12,367 bases of DNA, taken from positions 1 through 12,367 of the forward strand of contig JAHENP010000017.1 in the NCBI GenBank assembly GCA_018609965.1, read 5' to 3'. Below, piece by piece: positions 5,975 through 12,367 of this stretch (the stretch's first letter is position 1; the number at the start of each line of letters is the position of its first letter). The notes beneath the pieces are model-generated. The model was not told the origin of the DNA. It did not search any database and was given only the letters and a program-made list of their open reading frames with translations. A program made the translations under genes and the position numbers. The DNA is from Haloferacaceae archaeon. Lineage in GTDB: Archaea > Halobacteriota > Halobacteria > Halobacteriales > Haloferacaceae.

Positions 5975-7387
5975 GTGAACAGACTGCGTCGCGTCGCCGG
6001 GTGGGTCGCCGGGCTGCTGGCCGCGGCGAACGTCATCAGCGAGGACCGACTCCGGGAGACGGTCGACCTCTCGTGGCCCCGGATCGTCACTGGGTTCGCG
6101 ATCATGTCGAAACGGACGGTCGATCTGGCGGTCGTCGGCGTCGCCATCGGCGCGGAGGCGGTCGCGGGGCTGACGCTGGCCAACGGGTTCTGGCAGGTCG
6201 GGAAGTTCGCGCTCATCGGGCTCGCGGGCGGCACCATCTCGTTGGTCTCACAGAACTTCGGCGGCGACGACGAACGCCGCGCAACACAGGTCGTCGCCGC
6301 GAGCCTGGTCGCGGCGGTTCTGTTGTCGGTCCCGTTGGCGGCCGTCTACGTCGTCGCCGCGGCGCCGTTGGTCGAACTCGTCGGCGGCGGCGCGGACGCG
6401 ACGCGGCTGGGGGCGGCGTATCTGGTGATCGTCGCACCCGGGCTTGTCTTCGAGGGGATCAATCTCGTTGCCTCCCGCACGTACGCGGGGGTCGGTGACA
6501 CTGTCACCCCGATGGCGGTGCGGGCGGCGGGTGCGGCGCTCAACGTCGCGCTCAGCGTCGGGCTGGTGTTCGGTGCCGACATGGGTGTACGTGGGGCCGC
6601 AGTCGGGACGACGACCGCGACGGGAGCCGTCACGCTAGTGTTCGCGTGGGGGCTCACCGGGCGGTCGTACGGCGGCCGCGGGGCGAGCCCGTTGCCCGTC
6701 GGGGTCGGCGTGCGGCCGCCGGCCGAACTGCTCGGCCAGCTGTTCCGGGTGTCTGCGCCGTTGGTCGCCAGACGGATCGCACAGGGGGTCGTCGTCTTCC
6801 CGTTGTTGGCGGTGGCGGCGTCCTTCGGCGAGGTGGTGTTGGCGGCCATCGGCGTCGCCAGACAGGTTCGTCAGCTGCTCAACAGCTTCACCTGGGGCTT
6901 TTCGGTGGCGGCGTCGACGCTCGTCGGGCAGGCGTTGGGCGCGGCCGCGGAGGCGGACGCCGTCGCGTACGGCCGCGAGATTGTCAACCTCTCGCTGGTG
7001 GTCTACGTGATCGCCGCGGCCGGAGTCGCCGCGTTCGCAGAGCCGGTGGCGGCCGTCTTCGCCGACGGCCCCGCGACACAGACAACCGCCGTGTTCGTCG
7101 CCGTCGCCGCCGTGAGTGCGATCCCGTTGGGTGTCGACGGCTCCATTACCGGGACGCTCCGCGGGGCCGGCGACACGCGGGTGCCGTTCGTCGCGACGCT
7201 GGCCGGGCTGTACCTGGTGGCGTTGCCGTTGGCGTACGTGGGGACGGTGACGACGCTGGGTGCCGTCGGACTGCTGGCCGCGCTCGTCGCCGAGACGACG
7301 GTGCCGATGGTGGTCAACGTCGCGCGGTTCCGCACCCGGACGTGGCTCTCCGTCAGCCGGGAGTACCGGCCGGACGCCGCCGACTGA
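5975..7387 (+). CDS. MATE-family multidrug/toxin efflux transporter
   Basis: An integral membrane antiporter of the MATE family, which exports cationic or organic compounds in exchange for Na+ or H+. The 470-residue product has about twelve hydrophobic helices in two MatE halves. The first half opens with LRETVDLSWPRIVTGFAIMSKRTVDLAVVG, contains GGTISLVSQNFGGDDERRA, and ends near VASRTYAGVGDTVTPM. The second begins LLGQLFRVSAPLVARRIAQG, contains FTWGFSVAASTLVGQALGA, and repeats the signature in GTLRGAGDTRVPF. The paired GxGDT motifs are diagnostic. The frame is open from a TTG at 5948, but I prefer GTG at 5975 (M-NRLRRVAGWVAGLLAAANVI), which gives the usual family N-terminus. No strong promoter or Shine-Dalgarno sequence decides it. 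The substrate is unknown. It converges with the KaiC-like gene, 36 bp away. Confidence 0.92.
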   Translation: MNRLRRVAGWVAGLLAAANVISEDRLRETVDLSWPRIVTGFAIMSKRTVDLAVVGVAIGAEAVAGLTLANGFWQVGKFALIGLAGGTISLVSQNFGGDDERRATQVVAASLVAAVLLSVPLAAVYVVAAAPLVELVGGGADATRLGAAYLVIVAPGLVFEGINLVASRTYAGVGDTVTPMAVRAAGAALNVALSVGLVFGADMGVRGAAVGTTTATGAVTLVFAWGLTGRSYGGRGASPLPVGVGVRPPAELLGQLFRVSAPLVARRIAQGVVVFPLLAVAASFGEVVLAAIGVARQVRQLLNSFTWGFSVAASTLVGQALGAAAEADAVAYGREIVNLSLVVYVIAAAGVAAFAEPVAAVFADGPATQTTAVFVAVAAVSAIPLGVDGSITGTLRGAGDTRVPFVATLAGLYLVALPLAYVGTVTTLGAVGLLAALVAETTVPMVVNVARFRTRTWLSVSREYRPDAAD

Positions 7388-7423
7388 CTGTCGTCGGTGT
7401 CTGTCGGGGAGAGCCCCGAGGTG

Positions 7424-8878
7424 TCACCCCTCGTCGTCGACGATCTGCGGCGAGCCGGTGAGGATGCCTTGGAGTCCGCGCATCGGTTCGCCGAGTTCGA
7501 TCCCGTCGGCACCGATCTCGAACTCCCGGAGCGCGCGTTCGAAGCCGCTGGTGCGTTTCTTCAACACGCCGGCGGCCTTCCTGATCTCGCCGCCGACCTC
7601 GACGTACCGGACGAACAGGATCGTGTCGACGATGTAGCTGACACCGCTGTCCGTCGCGGAGAACTCACCGGTGACCCCGTCCGTCTCGTCGGTGAGTAGC
7701 GTCGTCACGCCGCTGTTGTTGAGATACCGGCACAGCGCGTGGAGTTCCTGTGTGAGCCGGTCCTGTTGGCCCTGGAGCGTCAGCTGGTAGCCGGTGATCC
7801 CGTCGACGCCGACGACCTCCGCGCCGCGGTCTTCGACGGCCGACTGTACCTGCGCGGCGAACTCCTGTGGGGAGTACCGCAACGGCTCCACCTCGACGAC
7901 CTCCAACAACCCCTCTGCCTGCATCTCGACGACCGGGATACCGAGCGCTTCCGACCGCCAGCGGAAACTGGGCCACCGTTCCTCGAATAAGTAGAGCACG
8001 GTCCGTTCGCCCCGCGCCGCGGCGGCGCTGGCGAACTGTGTCGCCAGCGTCGTCTTCCCGACACCCGTCGGGCCGGCGACGACTGTGGTCGTGCCGCGTT
8101 CGAGCCCGCCGCCGAGAAGCTCGTCCAACGCGTCGACGCCGGTGGTGACGGTCTCCATGTCCGGCTCGACCGTCCGGTCGCCCGGGCCGAGCGCGGGGTA
8201 GACCGTCACCCCGTCGTCGTCGATCCGGTAGGCGTGATCACCCGGGAGCGTTCCAGAGCCGCGGAGCTTCGGCACGTCCACCCGGTCGACCGGCCCCGTC
8301 GGGTCGAGGACGACGTGGCCGTCGGTGACGAACTGGAGGTCCTCGACGGGGACGTGTTCGGAGTCCTGTGCGGTGAGGACGACCGTCGCCGCCCGGTCGG
8401 TGAGGAACCGCGACAGCCCCAACACCTGTTGGCGGAACTGGTAGGTGTCGGGCGTGAGGTAGTGGAGCTGTGTGATCGGGTCGACGACCACCCGGTCGGG
8501 AGACACGTCCGCGACCGCCTCCCGGACTGTCTCCCGGAACGTGCCGCTCTCCACCTCGTCGGGCTCGAACATGTCGTAGGTGCCCTCTTCGGTGAACGTG
8601 CTCGCGGTCGGCGAGAGATCACGAATCTCCACGGCCGAGAGGTCGATCCCCAACTGGGCGGCGTTGCGCCGCATGTCGTCAATGTCCTCTTCGAGGTTGA
8701 TCAGCAACGCCGTCTCGTCGTCGGGGGTGGCCGCGAGAAACGACAACGCGAGCAGCGTCTTTCCGGAGCCGGCCGGGCCGCTGAGGACGTACGTCCGTTC
8801 GGCGATCACCCCGCCGTCGGTCACTCGGTCGAGGCCCGCGGTTCCTGTCGACACGCGTTGGAGTTCCGTGTCGGTCAT
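7424..8878 (-). CDS. Double-domain KaiC-like (RecA-superfamily) ATPase
   Basis: A 484-residue cytoplasmic protein with two tandem KaiC/RadA-type ATPase domains. Domain 1 (about 8-230) has Walker A GPAGSGKT at 34-41, the paired acidic residues E63/E64 (NLEED) and Walker B VVVD133. Domain 2 (about 240-470) has Walker A GPTGVGKT at 269-276, E299/E300 (LFEER), Walker B D359 (VVGVDG) and the C-terminal IRKAAGVLKKRTSGFERALREF segment typical of KaiC-like proteins. All catalytic positions look intact, so both domains should bind and hydrolyse ATP. No kaiA or kaiB is nearby, so a cyanobacterial-type clock is not implied. Archaeal KaiC-like ATPases have been proposed as signal-transduction hubs. The ATG at 8878 is chosen over the open frame to 8989 because a TATA-like box lies about 28 nt upstream and the family N-terminus starts there. 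It is divergent from the LOV sensor gene across 123 bp. Confidence 0.92.
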   Translation of the reverse strand: MTDTELQRVSTGTAGLDRVTDGGVIAERTYVLSGPAGSGKTLLALSFLAATPDDETALLINLEEDIDDMRRNAAQLGIDLSAVEIRDLSPTASTFTEEGTYDMFEPDEVESGTFRETVREAVADVSPDRVVVDPITQLHYLTPDTYQFRQQVLGLSRFLTDRAATVVLTAQDSEHVPVEDLQFVTDGHVVLDPTGPVDRVDVPKLRGSGTLPGDHAYRIDDDGVTVYPALGPGDRTVEPDMETVTTGVDALDELLGGGLERGTTTVVAGPTGVGKTTLATQFASAAAARGERTVLYLFEERWPSFRWRSEALGIPVVEMQAEGLLEVVEVEPLRYSPQEFAAQVQSAVEDRGAEVVGVDGITGYQLTLQGQQDRLTQELHALCRYLNNSGVTTLLTDETDGVTGEFSATDSGVSYIVDTILFVRYVEVGGEIRKAAGVLKKRTSGFERALREFEIGADGIELGEPMRGLQGILTGSPQIVDDEG

Positions 8879-8899
8879 ACCGGTCCCACACGTCGCCGG

Positions 8900-8911
8900 C
8901 CGATAACTGTT
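8900..8911 (-). promoter_or_regulatory. TATA-like box of the KaiC-like gene
   Basis: On the minus strand AACAGTTATCGG, centred about 28 nt upstream of the ATG at 8878, so the transcript is probably leaderless. It is similar to the AAGTTATCGG far upstream of the DUF555 gene. Confidence 0.45.
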
Positions 8912-8925
8912 CCCGCCCGCCGTGA

Positions 8926-8936
8926 CAGGATTCCTG
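8926..8936. promoter_or_regulatory. CAGGA-T-TCCTG inverted repeat between the KaiC-like and LOV genes
   Basis: A perfect 5-bp inverted repeat with a one-base centre. It lies 14 bp upstream of the KaiC-like gene's TATA box and about 65 bp upstream of the LOV start, in the only region that could control both genes. It could be an operator or activator site; a short palindrome alone is weak evidence. Confidence 0.25.
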
Positions 8937-8991
8937 CGTCGTGGCGGCACCACGCTGAAACGGCCGGTGGGTTTGTCCCGGTAGAACAATT

Positions 8992-8997
8992 AGGTGA
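8992..8997 (+). promoter_or_regulatory. Shine-Dalgarno site of the LOV sensor gene
   Basis: AGGTGA matches the complement of the archaeal 16S 3' end and is 4 nt before the ATG at 9002. It fixes that ATG against the frame that stays open for about 256 codons upstream, and implies a mRNA with a real leader, unlike the divergent KaiC-like gene. Confidence 0.55.
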
Positions 8998-9001
8998 AGC
9001 T

Positions 9002-11053
9002 ATGTGCGCCGCGTCGACAGAGTCGACCAGCCTGCTCGTGGTGGCGTCACCGGGGCGCGACCGGCGGTTGTTGGTCGAGTGGCTCAGAGGTGCCGAGGGG
9101 CACGACGTGACAACGTGTGACCCCGACGAGGAGTCGGTGCCGGAGTACGACGCCGCGATCGTCGACGAGTCCGGGTTACAGCAGTGCGGCCAGCGTCTGT
9201 TGGCGCGGCGGCGCGAGGCCGACCCGTTGTACCTCCCGCACCTGCTCGTTGGCACCGACACGCCGCCACAGGAGCCGCCGGGGACGGAGCTGATCGACGA
9301 CGTGGTGTCGTTGCCGGTCCGGCAGGCGGAGCTGTCGCGCCGGCTGGGGAACCTCCTGCGGGCCAGACGGACCGCACTGCGGCTGTCGAACGTCCGCGAC
9401 CAGTACGAACGGCTCGTCGAACTGACCCCGGAGACGATCCTGCTCGTCCGGGACGACCAGATCGTCTACGTCAACGACGCCGGCGTCGACCTTCTGGGAG
9501 TGGCCGACGCCGACGACCTGGTCGGCGAGCCGATCAACGGGTTCGTCGCCCCGGAGGACCGGGCGACCGTGTTGGAGGCGTTGGCGACCGTCGAACGCGA
9601 CGGGCGGCTCCGGGAGTTTCTCAACGTGACGCTCACCACTACGGAGGGGTTGGAGTTTCCGGCGGAGGTCGCGGGCGTGACGGTCACCTACGAGGGGGAA
9701 CCAGCCTCACAGCTGGTGGTCCGTGACCTCTCGGAGAAACGCGAACGGCGCCGACGACTGACACTGATGAGCCGGGCGGTGGAGTCGGCCGCCCAGGGGA
9801 TCACCGTCGCAGACGCCAACCAGCCCGAGGAGCCGTTGGTGTACGCCAACGAGGCGTTCGAACGGCTGACGGGGTACGACAGACAAGGCGTGCTCGGCCG
9901 GAACTGCCGGTTCCTCCAAGGGGACGGCACCGATGAGGAGACGGTCGCGCGACTCAGACGCGCAATCGACAACGAACGCCCTGTCTCCGTCGAGCTGTTG
10001 AACTACCGCGCGGACGGGACACCGTTCTGGAACCAACTCGACATCGTCCCGATCCGCGACGACGGCGGTACAGTGACCCACTATCTCGGGCTCCAACAGG
10101 ACGTGACCGAACGGCGGACCCGACAGGAACGGCTGAGTGTGCTCGACCGGGTGCTCCGGCACAACATCCGCAACCGGACGAACGTGATCGTCGGCACCGC
10201 AGAACTCCTGTTGGACGCCAAACGCGGCCATGACGAGACAGAGGACCGTGACGAAATCGAGGACCGTGACGGAATCGAGGACCGTGACGGAATCGAGGAC
10301 CGTGACGAGGCGGCCAGCGCCGGGGGAGTCGACTACGAGGCGTCGTTAGAACGGATCGTCGCGGCCGGCGAGGAGCTGTACGAGATCGGCGAGCAGGCAC
10401 GCGAGTTCCAGGCGGTCGTCGCGGACGACGACACGGAGTTGGTCCAGATGGAGTTATCGAGGGTGTTCCAGCGAATCCAGACGGGGACGCAGGGCTCGTT
10501 CGAGCTCGACGTGCCGTCGGAGTCGGTTGCGGTGCTGGCACACCCGAAGCTCCCGGTCGCGTTGTCTGCCGGCGTCGAGCTGTTGGAGGGTGACGGGAGC
10601 GGCGCCCGCGGCGACGTGATGGACGTTCTGATCCGGGTCCGTCGGGACGGGGAGACGGTCACCGTCGCGGTGACAGACCGCGGCGGGACGATCCCGCGGG
10701 CGGATCTGGAGGCGATCGCGGCCGAACAGGAGACGGCGGTCGACCACTCGCGGGGGATGGAGCTGTGGATCGTCCGGTGGACCGTGTTGGCCTCCGGCGG
10801 GGAGACCAGCGTCGCGTTCGATGACCCGCCGACGCTGACGATCACACTCCAGGCGGCCGACGGGGAGCGTGACAGCGACACCGACGAGGGGGGTGCGGCA
10901 CCGCCGCCGCCCCGCGAGAACGGCCGAGCGGGAGAGCCGTCCGACCACGACCGAACGGGAACGTCGGACGACCGAACGGAAGCATCGGACCGTTCGGACG
11001 ACCGGCGGGAAGCGTCGGACGGGCAGGCGGGACGTGCCGAACAGAACGACTAA
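9002..11053 (+). CDS. LOV blue-light sensor with histidine-kinase-like C-terminus (degenerate ATPase domain)
   Basis: A 683-residue cytoplasmic multidomain sensor. Residues about 10-120 are a receiver-like fold with D55 (AAIVDE) but no acidic pair after the first strand, so probably a pseudo-receiver. Residues about 133-245 are a PAS domain. Residues about 253-371 are a LOV domain: GRNCRFLQG with photo-adduct C302, NYRADGTPFWNQLDI with N334/N344, and a Gln in YLGLQQDVTERR, so FMN binding and blue-light chemistry are expected. The DHp helix has RVLRHNIRNRTNV with H387. The ATPase region (about 475-615) is degenerate: N-box place LSAGVELLEGD lacks Asn, G1 place is DRGGTIP, G2 place is SRGMELWIV. 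SGGETS follows as in active relatives. An 18-nt repeat insert lies in the DHp loop, and the last ~65 residues are charged low complexity. It is probably a photoreceptor relay, not a self-sufficient kinase. Confidence 0.9.
   Translation: MCAASTESTSLLVVASPGRDRRLLVEWLRGAEGHDVTTCDPDEESVPEYDAAIVDESGLQQCGQRLLARRREADPLYLPHLLVGTDTPPQEPPGTELIDDVVSLPVRQAELSRRLGNLLRARRTALRLSNVRDQYERLVELTPETILLVRDDQIVYVNDAGVDLLGVADADDLVGEPINGFVAPEDRATVLEALATVERDGRLREFLNVTLTTTEGLEFPAEVAGVTVTYEGEPASQLVVRDLSEKRERRRRLTLMSRAVESAAQGITVADANQPEEPLVYANEAFERLTGYDRQGVLGRNCRFLQGDGTDEETVARLRRAIDNERPVSVELLNYRADGTPFWNQLDIVPIRDDGGTVTHYLGLQQDVTERRTRQERLSVLDRVLRHNIRNRTNVIVGTAELLLDAKRGHDETEDRDEIEDRDGIEDRDGIEDRDEAASAGGVDYEASLERIVAAGEELYEIGEQAREFQAVVADDDTELVQMELSRVFQRIQTGTQGSFELDVPSESVAVLAHPKLPVALSAGVELLEGDGSGARGDVMDVLIRVRRDGETVTVAVTDRGGTIPRADLEAIAAEQETAVDHSRGMELWIVRWTVLASGGETSVAFDDPPTLTITLQAADGERDSDTDEGGAAPPPPRENGRAGEPSDHDRTGTSDDRTEASDRSDDRREASDGQAGRAEQND
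10241..10312 (+). repeat. 18-bp tandem repeat in the LOV sensor gene (about four units)
   Basis: Units begin at 10241, 10259, 10277 and 10295. The consensus is GAGGACCGTGACGGAATC, and the second and third units are identical. The last unit changes after GAGGACCGTGAC. It encodes EDRDxI repeats (residues about 414-436) between the two DHp helices. The period keeps the frame, so length variation between strains is expected. Confidence 0.88.
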
Positions 11054-11057
11054 GCCC
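11048..11057 (+). promoter_or_regulatory. Possible TATA-like box of priS
   Basis: GACTAAGCCC overlaps the TAA stop of the LOV gene and is centred about 28 nt before the priS ATG at 11081. The position fits a leaderless start, but the match is poor; read-through from the LOV gene is equally possible. Confidence 0.25.
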
Positions 11058-11080
11058 GCGGCCGCCGTCGCCTGTACTCG

Positions 11081-12268
11081 ATGGAGCGCCGCACGCGAAC
11101 GTATCTCGCCGGCCGGTTCGCCGACTACTACCGCGGGACGGCGATCCAACTGCCGCCGGCTGCCGCCGACCGCGAGTGGGGACACATTCCGTTCACCGGC
11201 GGCGACGGGACGACGATGGTGCGTCACCAGTCGTTGCTCGGTATGCCCGGCGGTCCGGGGGAACTGGGGTCGTTTCTCGCCGACGAGTCGCCACAACACG
11301 TCTACTTCTCGGCGGCGCGGTACGACGACCCCCACGACCGGACGATGGCCGAGAAGGGGTGGAACGGCGCGGATCTCGTCTTCGATCTCGACGCCGACCA
11401 CCTCCCGGGTGTCGACCCGGAGACGGCCACCTACACGGAGATGTTGGCGGCGTGTAAAGGCGCACTGGAGGATCTGTTAGACGTGCTCACGCGCGACTTC
11501 GGCGTCCGCGACGACGAGATGGAGATCGTTTTCTCCGGCGGCCGCGGCTACCATGTCCACGTCCGCCGGAAGGGGCTCCGGGGGTTGGACTCGGCGGCAC
11601 GCCGCGAGATCGTCGACTACGTCCGCGGGGTCAGGATCGACGAGGACGGGCTGATTGCGAAACGACCAAACGAACGGGGCACACTCCAGAAACGAATCCG
11701 CGCGGAGGGTGGGTGGGGACGACGGGTCCACGAACGGCTCGTCGACTACACCGAGACGCTCCGTGAGATGTCGGAGTCGGCGGCACTCGAACGGCTCCAG
11801 CAGCTCGACGGCGTCGGGGAGAAGACCGCACAGACGATCTACGGCGTGTTGGAGCGCAACCCCGAGGGGGTGCGGGAGGGGAACGTGGAGTTGGGGCCGG
11901 GTGCGGGGACACTCGTGCGGGCGTTGGCAGAACGGGTGCTCGACGAGGAGACCGCCCCGATCGACGAGCCGGTGACGACGGACGTGCGGCGGCTGATCCG
12001 GCTCCCGGGGAGTCTCCACGGCGGGACTGGGTTCGTCGTCCGGCGGTTAGACCGGGAGTCGGTCGCCGGCTTCGAACCGACGAGAGACGCCGTCGCCGAC
12101 CGGTTCCGGGGCCAACGGGTGATGGTGGACGTGACAGATCCCGGACCGGTCCCAGTGGGTGAGGACGGTGACGACAGCTTTAGGTTGTCCGAGGGGACAC
12201 AATCAGTTCGCGAGTTTGTCGGCGTGTTCCTGTTGGCACGGGGCCGCGCCGAGAAGACGACAGGGTGA
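11081..12268 (+). CDS. priS: DNA primase small (catalytic) subunit
   Basis: Catalytic subunit of the archaeal/eukaryotic-type DNA primase, which makes RNA primers for replication with the large subunit PriL. The product is 395 residues, a normal family length. Visible family motifs: YYRG near the N-terminus (17-20); the metal-binding FDLDAD at 101-106 with catalytic D102 and D104; SGGRGYHVHV at 152-161, the nucleotide-binding motif; RLIRLPGSLHGGTGF at 304-317; and a late Asp in VMVDVTDP that may supply the third carboxylate. The insert at about 225-300 (LQQLDGVGEKTAQTIYGVL) resembles a helix-hairpin-helix. The ATG at 11081 gives the conserved MERRTRTYLAGRFADYY start. It follows the LOV gene by 27 bp and precedes a GINS gene by 9 bp, the usual haloarchaeal primase-GINS arrangement and probably one operon. 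Confidence 0.96.
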   Translation: MERRTRTYLAGRFADYYRGTAIQLPPAAADREWGHIPFTGGDGTTMVRHQSLLGMPGGPGELGSFLADESPQHVYFSAARYDDPHDRTMAEKGWNGADLVFDLDADHLPGVDPETATYTEMLAACKGALEDLLDVLTRDFGVRDDEMEIVFSGGRGYHVHVRRKGLRGLDSAARREIVDYVRGVRIDEDGLIAKRPNERGTLQKRIRAEGGWGRRVHERLVDYTETLREMSESAALERLQQLDGVGEKTAQTIYGVLERNPEGVREGNVELGPGAGTLVRALAERVLDEETAPIDEPVTTDVRRLIRLPGSLHGGTGFVVRRLDRESVAGFEPTRDAVADRFRGQRVMVDVTDPGPVPVGEDGDDSFRLSEGTQSVREFVGVFLLARGRAEKTTG

Positions 12269-12277
12269 ACACGACAC

Positions 12278-12367
12278 GTGGATTTAGAGGAGCTACGCAG
12301 CGTTCGGGAACAGGAGCGACGGACGGACAGCCTCCAGCACCTCCGTGACTCCTTCTACGACGACGCC
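12278..12367 (+). CDS. GINS complex subunit, N-terminal fragment (3' end outside window)
   Basis: Thirty codons from GTG at 12278 to the window edge read M-DLEELRSVREQERRTDSL and continue QHLRDSFYDDA. This matches the start of the haloarchaeal GINS protein encoded beside priS. GINS links the MCM helicase to primase and polymerase at the replication fork. The start follows the priS stop by 9 bp, implying co-transcription and perhaps translational coupling; no Shine-Dalgarno sequence is evident. Only the N-terminus is visible, so the Gins15/51 versus Gins23 type rests on genomic context (priS neighbour favours the Gins15/51-like form). Confidence 0.82.
   Translation, partial: MDLEELRSVREQERRTDSLQHLRDSFYDDA

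Noticed and set aside
7424..8878. Circadian clock protein KaiC proper
   Set aside because: Two KaiC-type domains are present, but there is no kaiA or kaiB here and KaiC-like proteins are widespread in archaea without a shown clock; called only KaiC-like.
8234..9001. 256-codon upstream extension of the LOV gene
   Set aside because: It runs antisense over the KaiC-like gene, has no domain features, and an AGGTGA Shine-Dalgarno site places the start at 9002.
10241..10312. CRISPR or replication-origin iterons
   Set aside because: 18-bp units are contiguous, in frame, inside a coding gene, and not AT-rich.
11739..11980. Separate helix-hairpin-helix DNA repair domain inside priS
   Set aside because: LQQLDGVGEKTAQTIYGVL looks HhH-like, but it lies within a normal-length PriS with family motifs on both sides, so it is treated as part of the primase.

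Overview
The window is a gene-dense piece of a haloarchaeal (Halobacteria class, Euryarchaeota) chromosome. Evidence: very high GC; acidic D/E-rich proteins; archaeal information-processing genes (proteasome beta subunit with a haloarchaeal-type propeptide, PriS primase followed by a GINS gene); and TATA-like boxes centred about 26-30 nt upstream of start codons, the signature of leaderless haloarchaeal transcripts. The genus cannot be fixed by eye. No intergenic gap exceeds 300 bases, and I see no rRNA, tRNA, insertion sequence or CRISPR array.

Layout. 1-860 (+): 3' part of a DASH-type cryptochrome/photolyase, convergent with psmB (914-1627, -), the proteasome beta subunit. Upstream of psmB, on the same strand, lie two unrecognised small membrane-protein genes (1758-2132 and 2213-2392). 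Next, on +, come a DUF555/UPF0212 protein (2670-3047), an XRE-HTH plus paired-CBS regulator (3102-3650) and a complete seven-helix sensor histidine kinase (3732-5408). A repeat-containing acidic protein (5442-5870, -) faces the kinase and is divergent from a MATE-family transporter (5975-7387, +). The MATE gene converges with a double-domain KaiC-like ATPase (7424-8878, -). The ATPase gene is divergent, across 123 bp, from a LOV-domain blue-light sensor with a histidine-kinase-like C-terminus (9002-11053, +). The window ends in a replication operon: priS (11081-12268) and the start of a GINS gene (12278-end).

How they may work together. Most of the window mixes housekeeping genes (proteasome, primase/GINS) with signalling genes. 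The most unusual part is 7424-11053. The LOV domain keeps the photo-reactive Cys and the flavin-contacting residues, and the DHp helix keeps its His. The catalytic ATPase domain, however, has lost the N-box Asn and both glycine boxes, and the DHp hairpin loop carries an 18-nt tandem repeat. Divergently paired with an apparently intact double KaiC ATPase, it suggests a light-input module in which the LOV protein is not a self-sufficient kinase but signals through a partner. This is inference. The cryptochrome/photolyase is a second blue-light flavoprotein in the window, but it is far away and nothing directly links it to the LOV protein.
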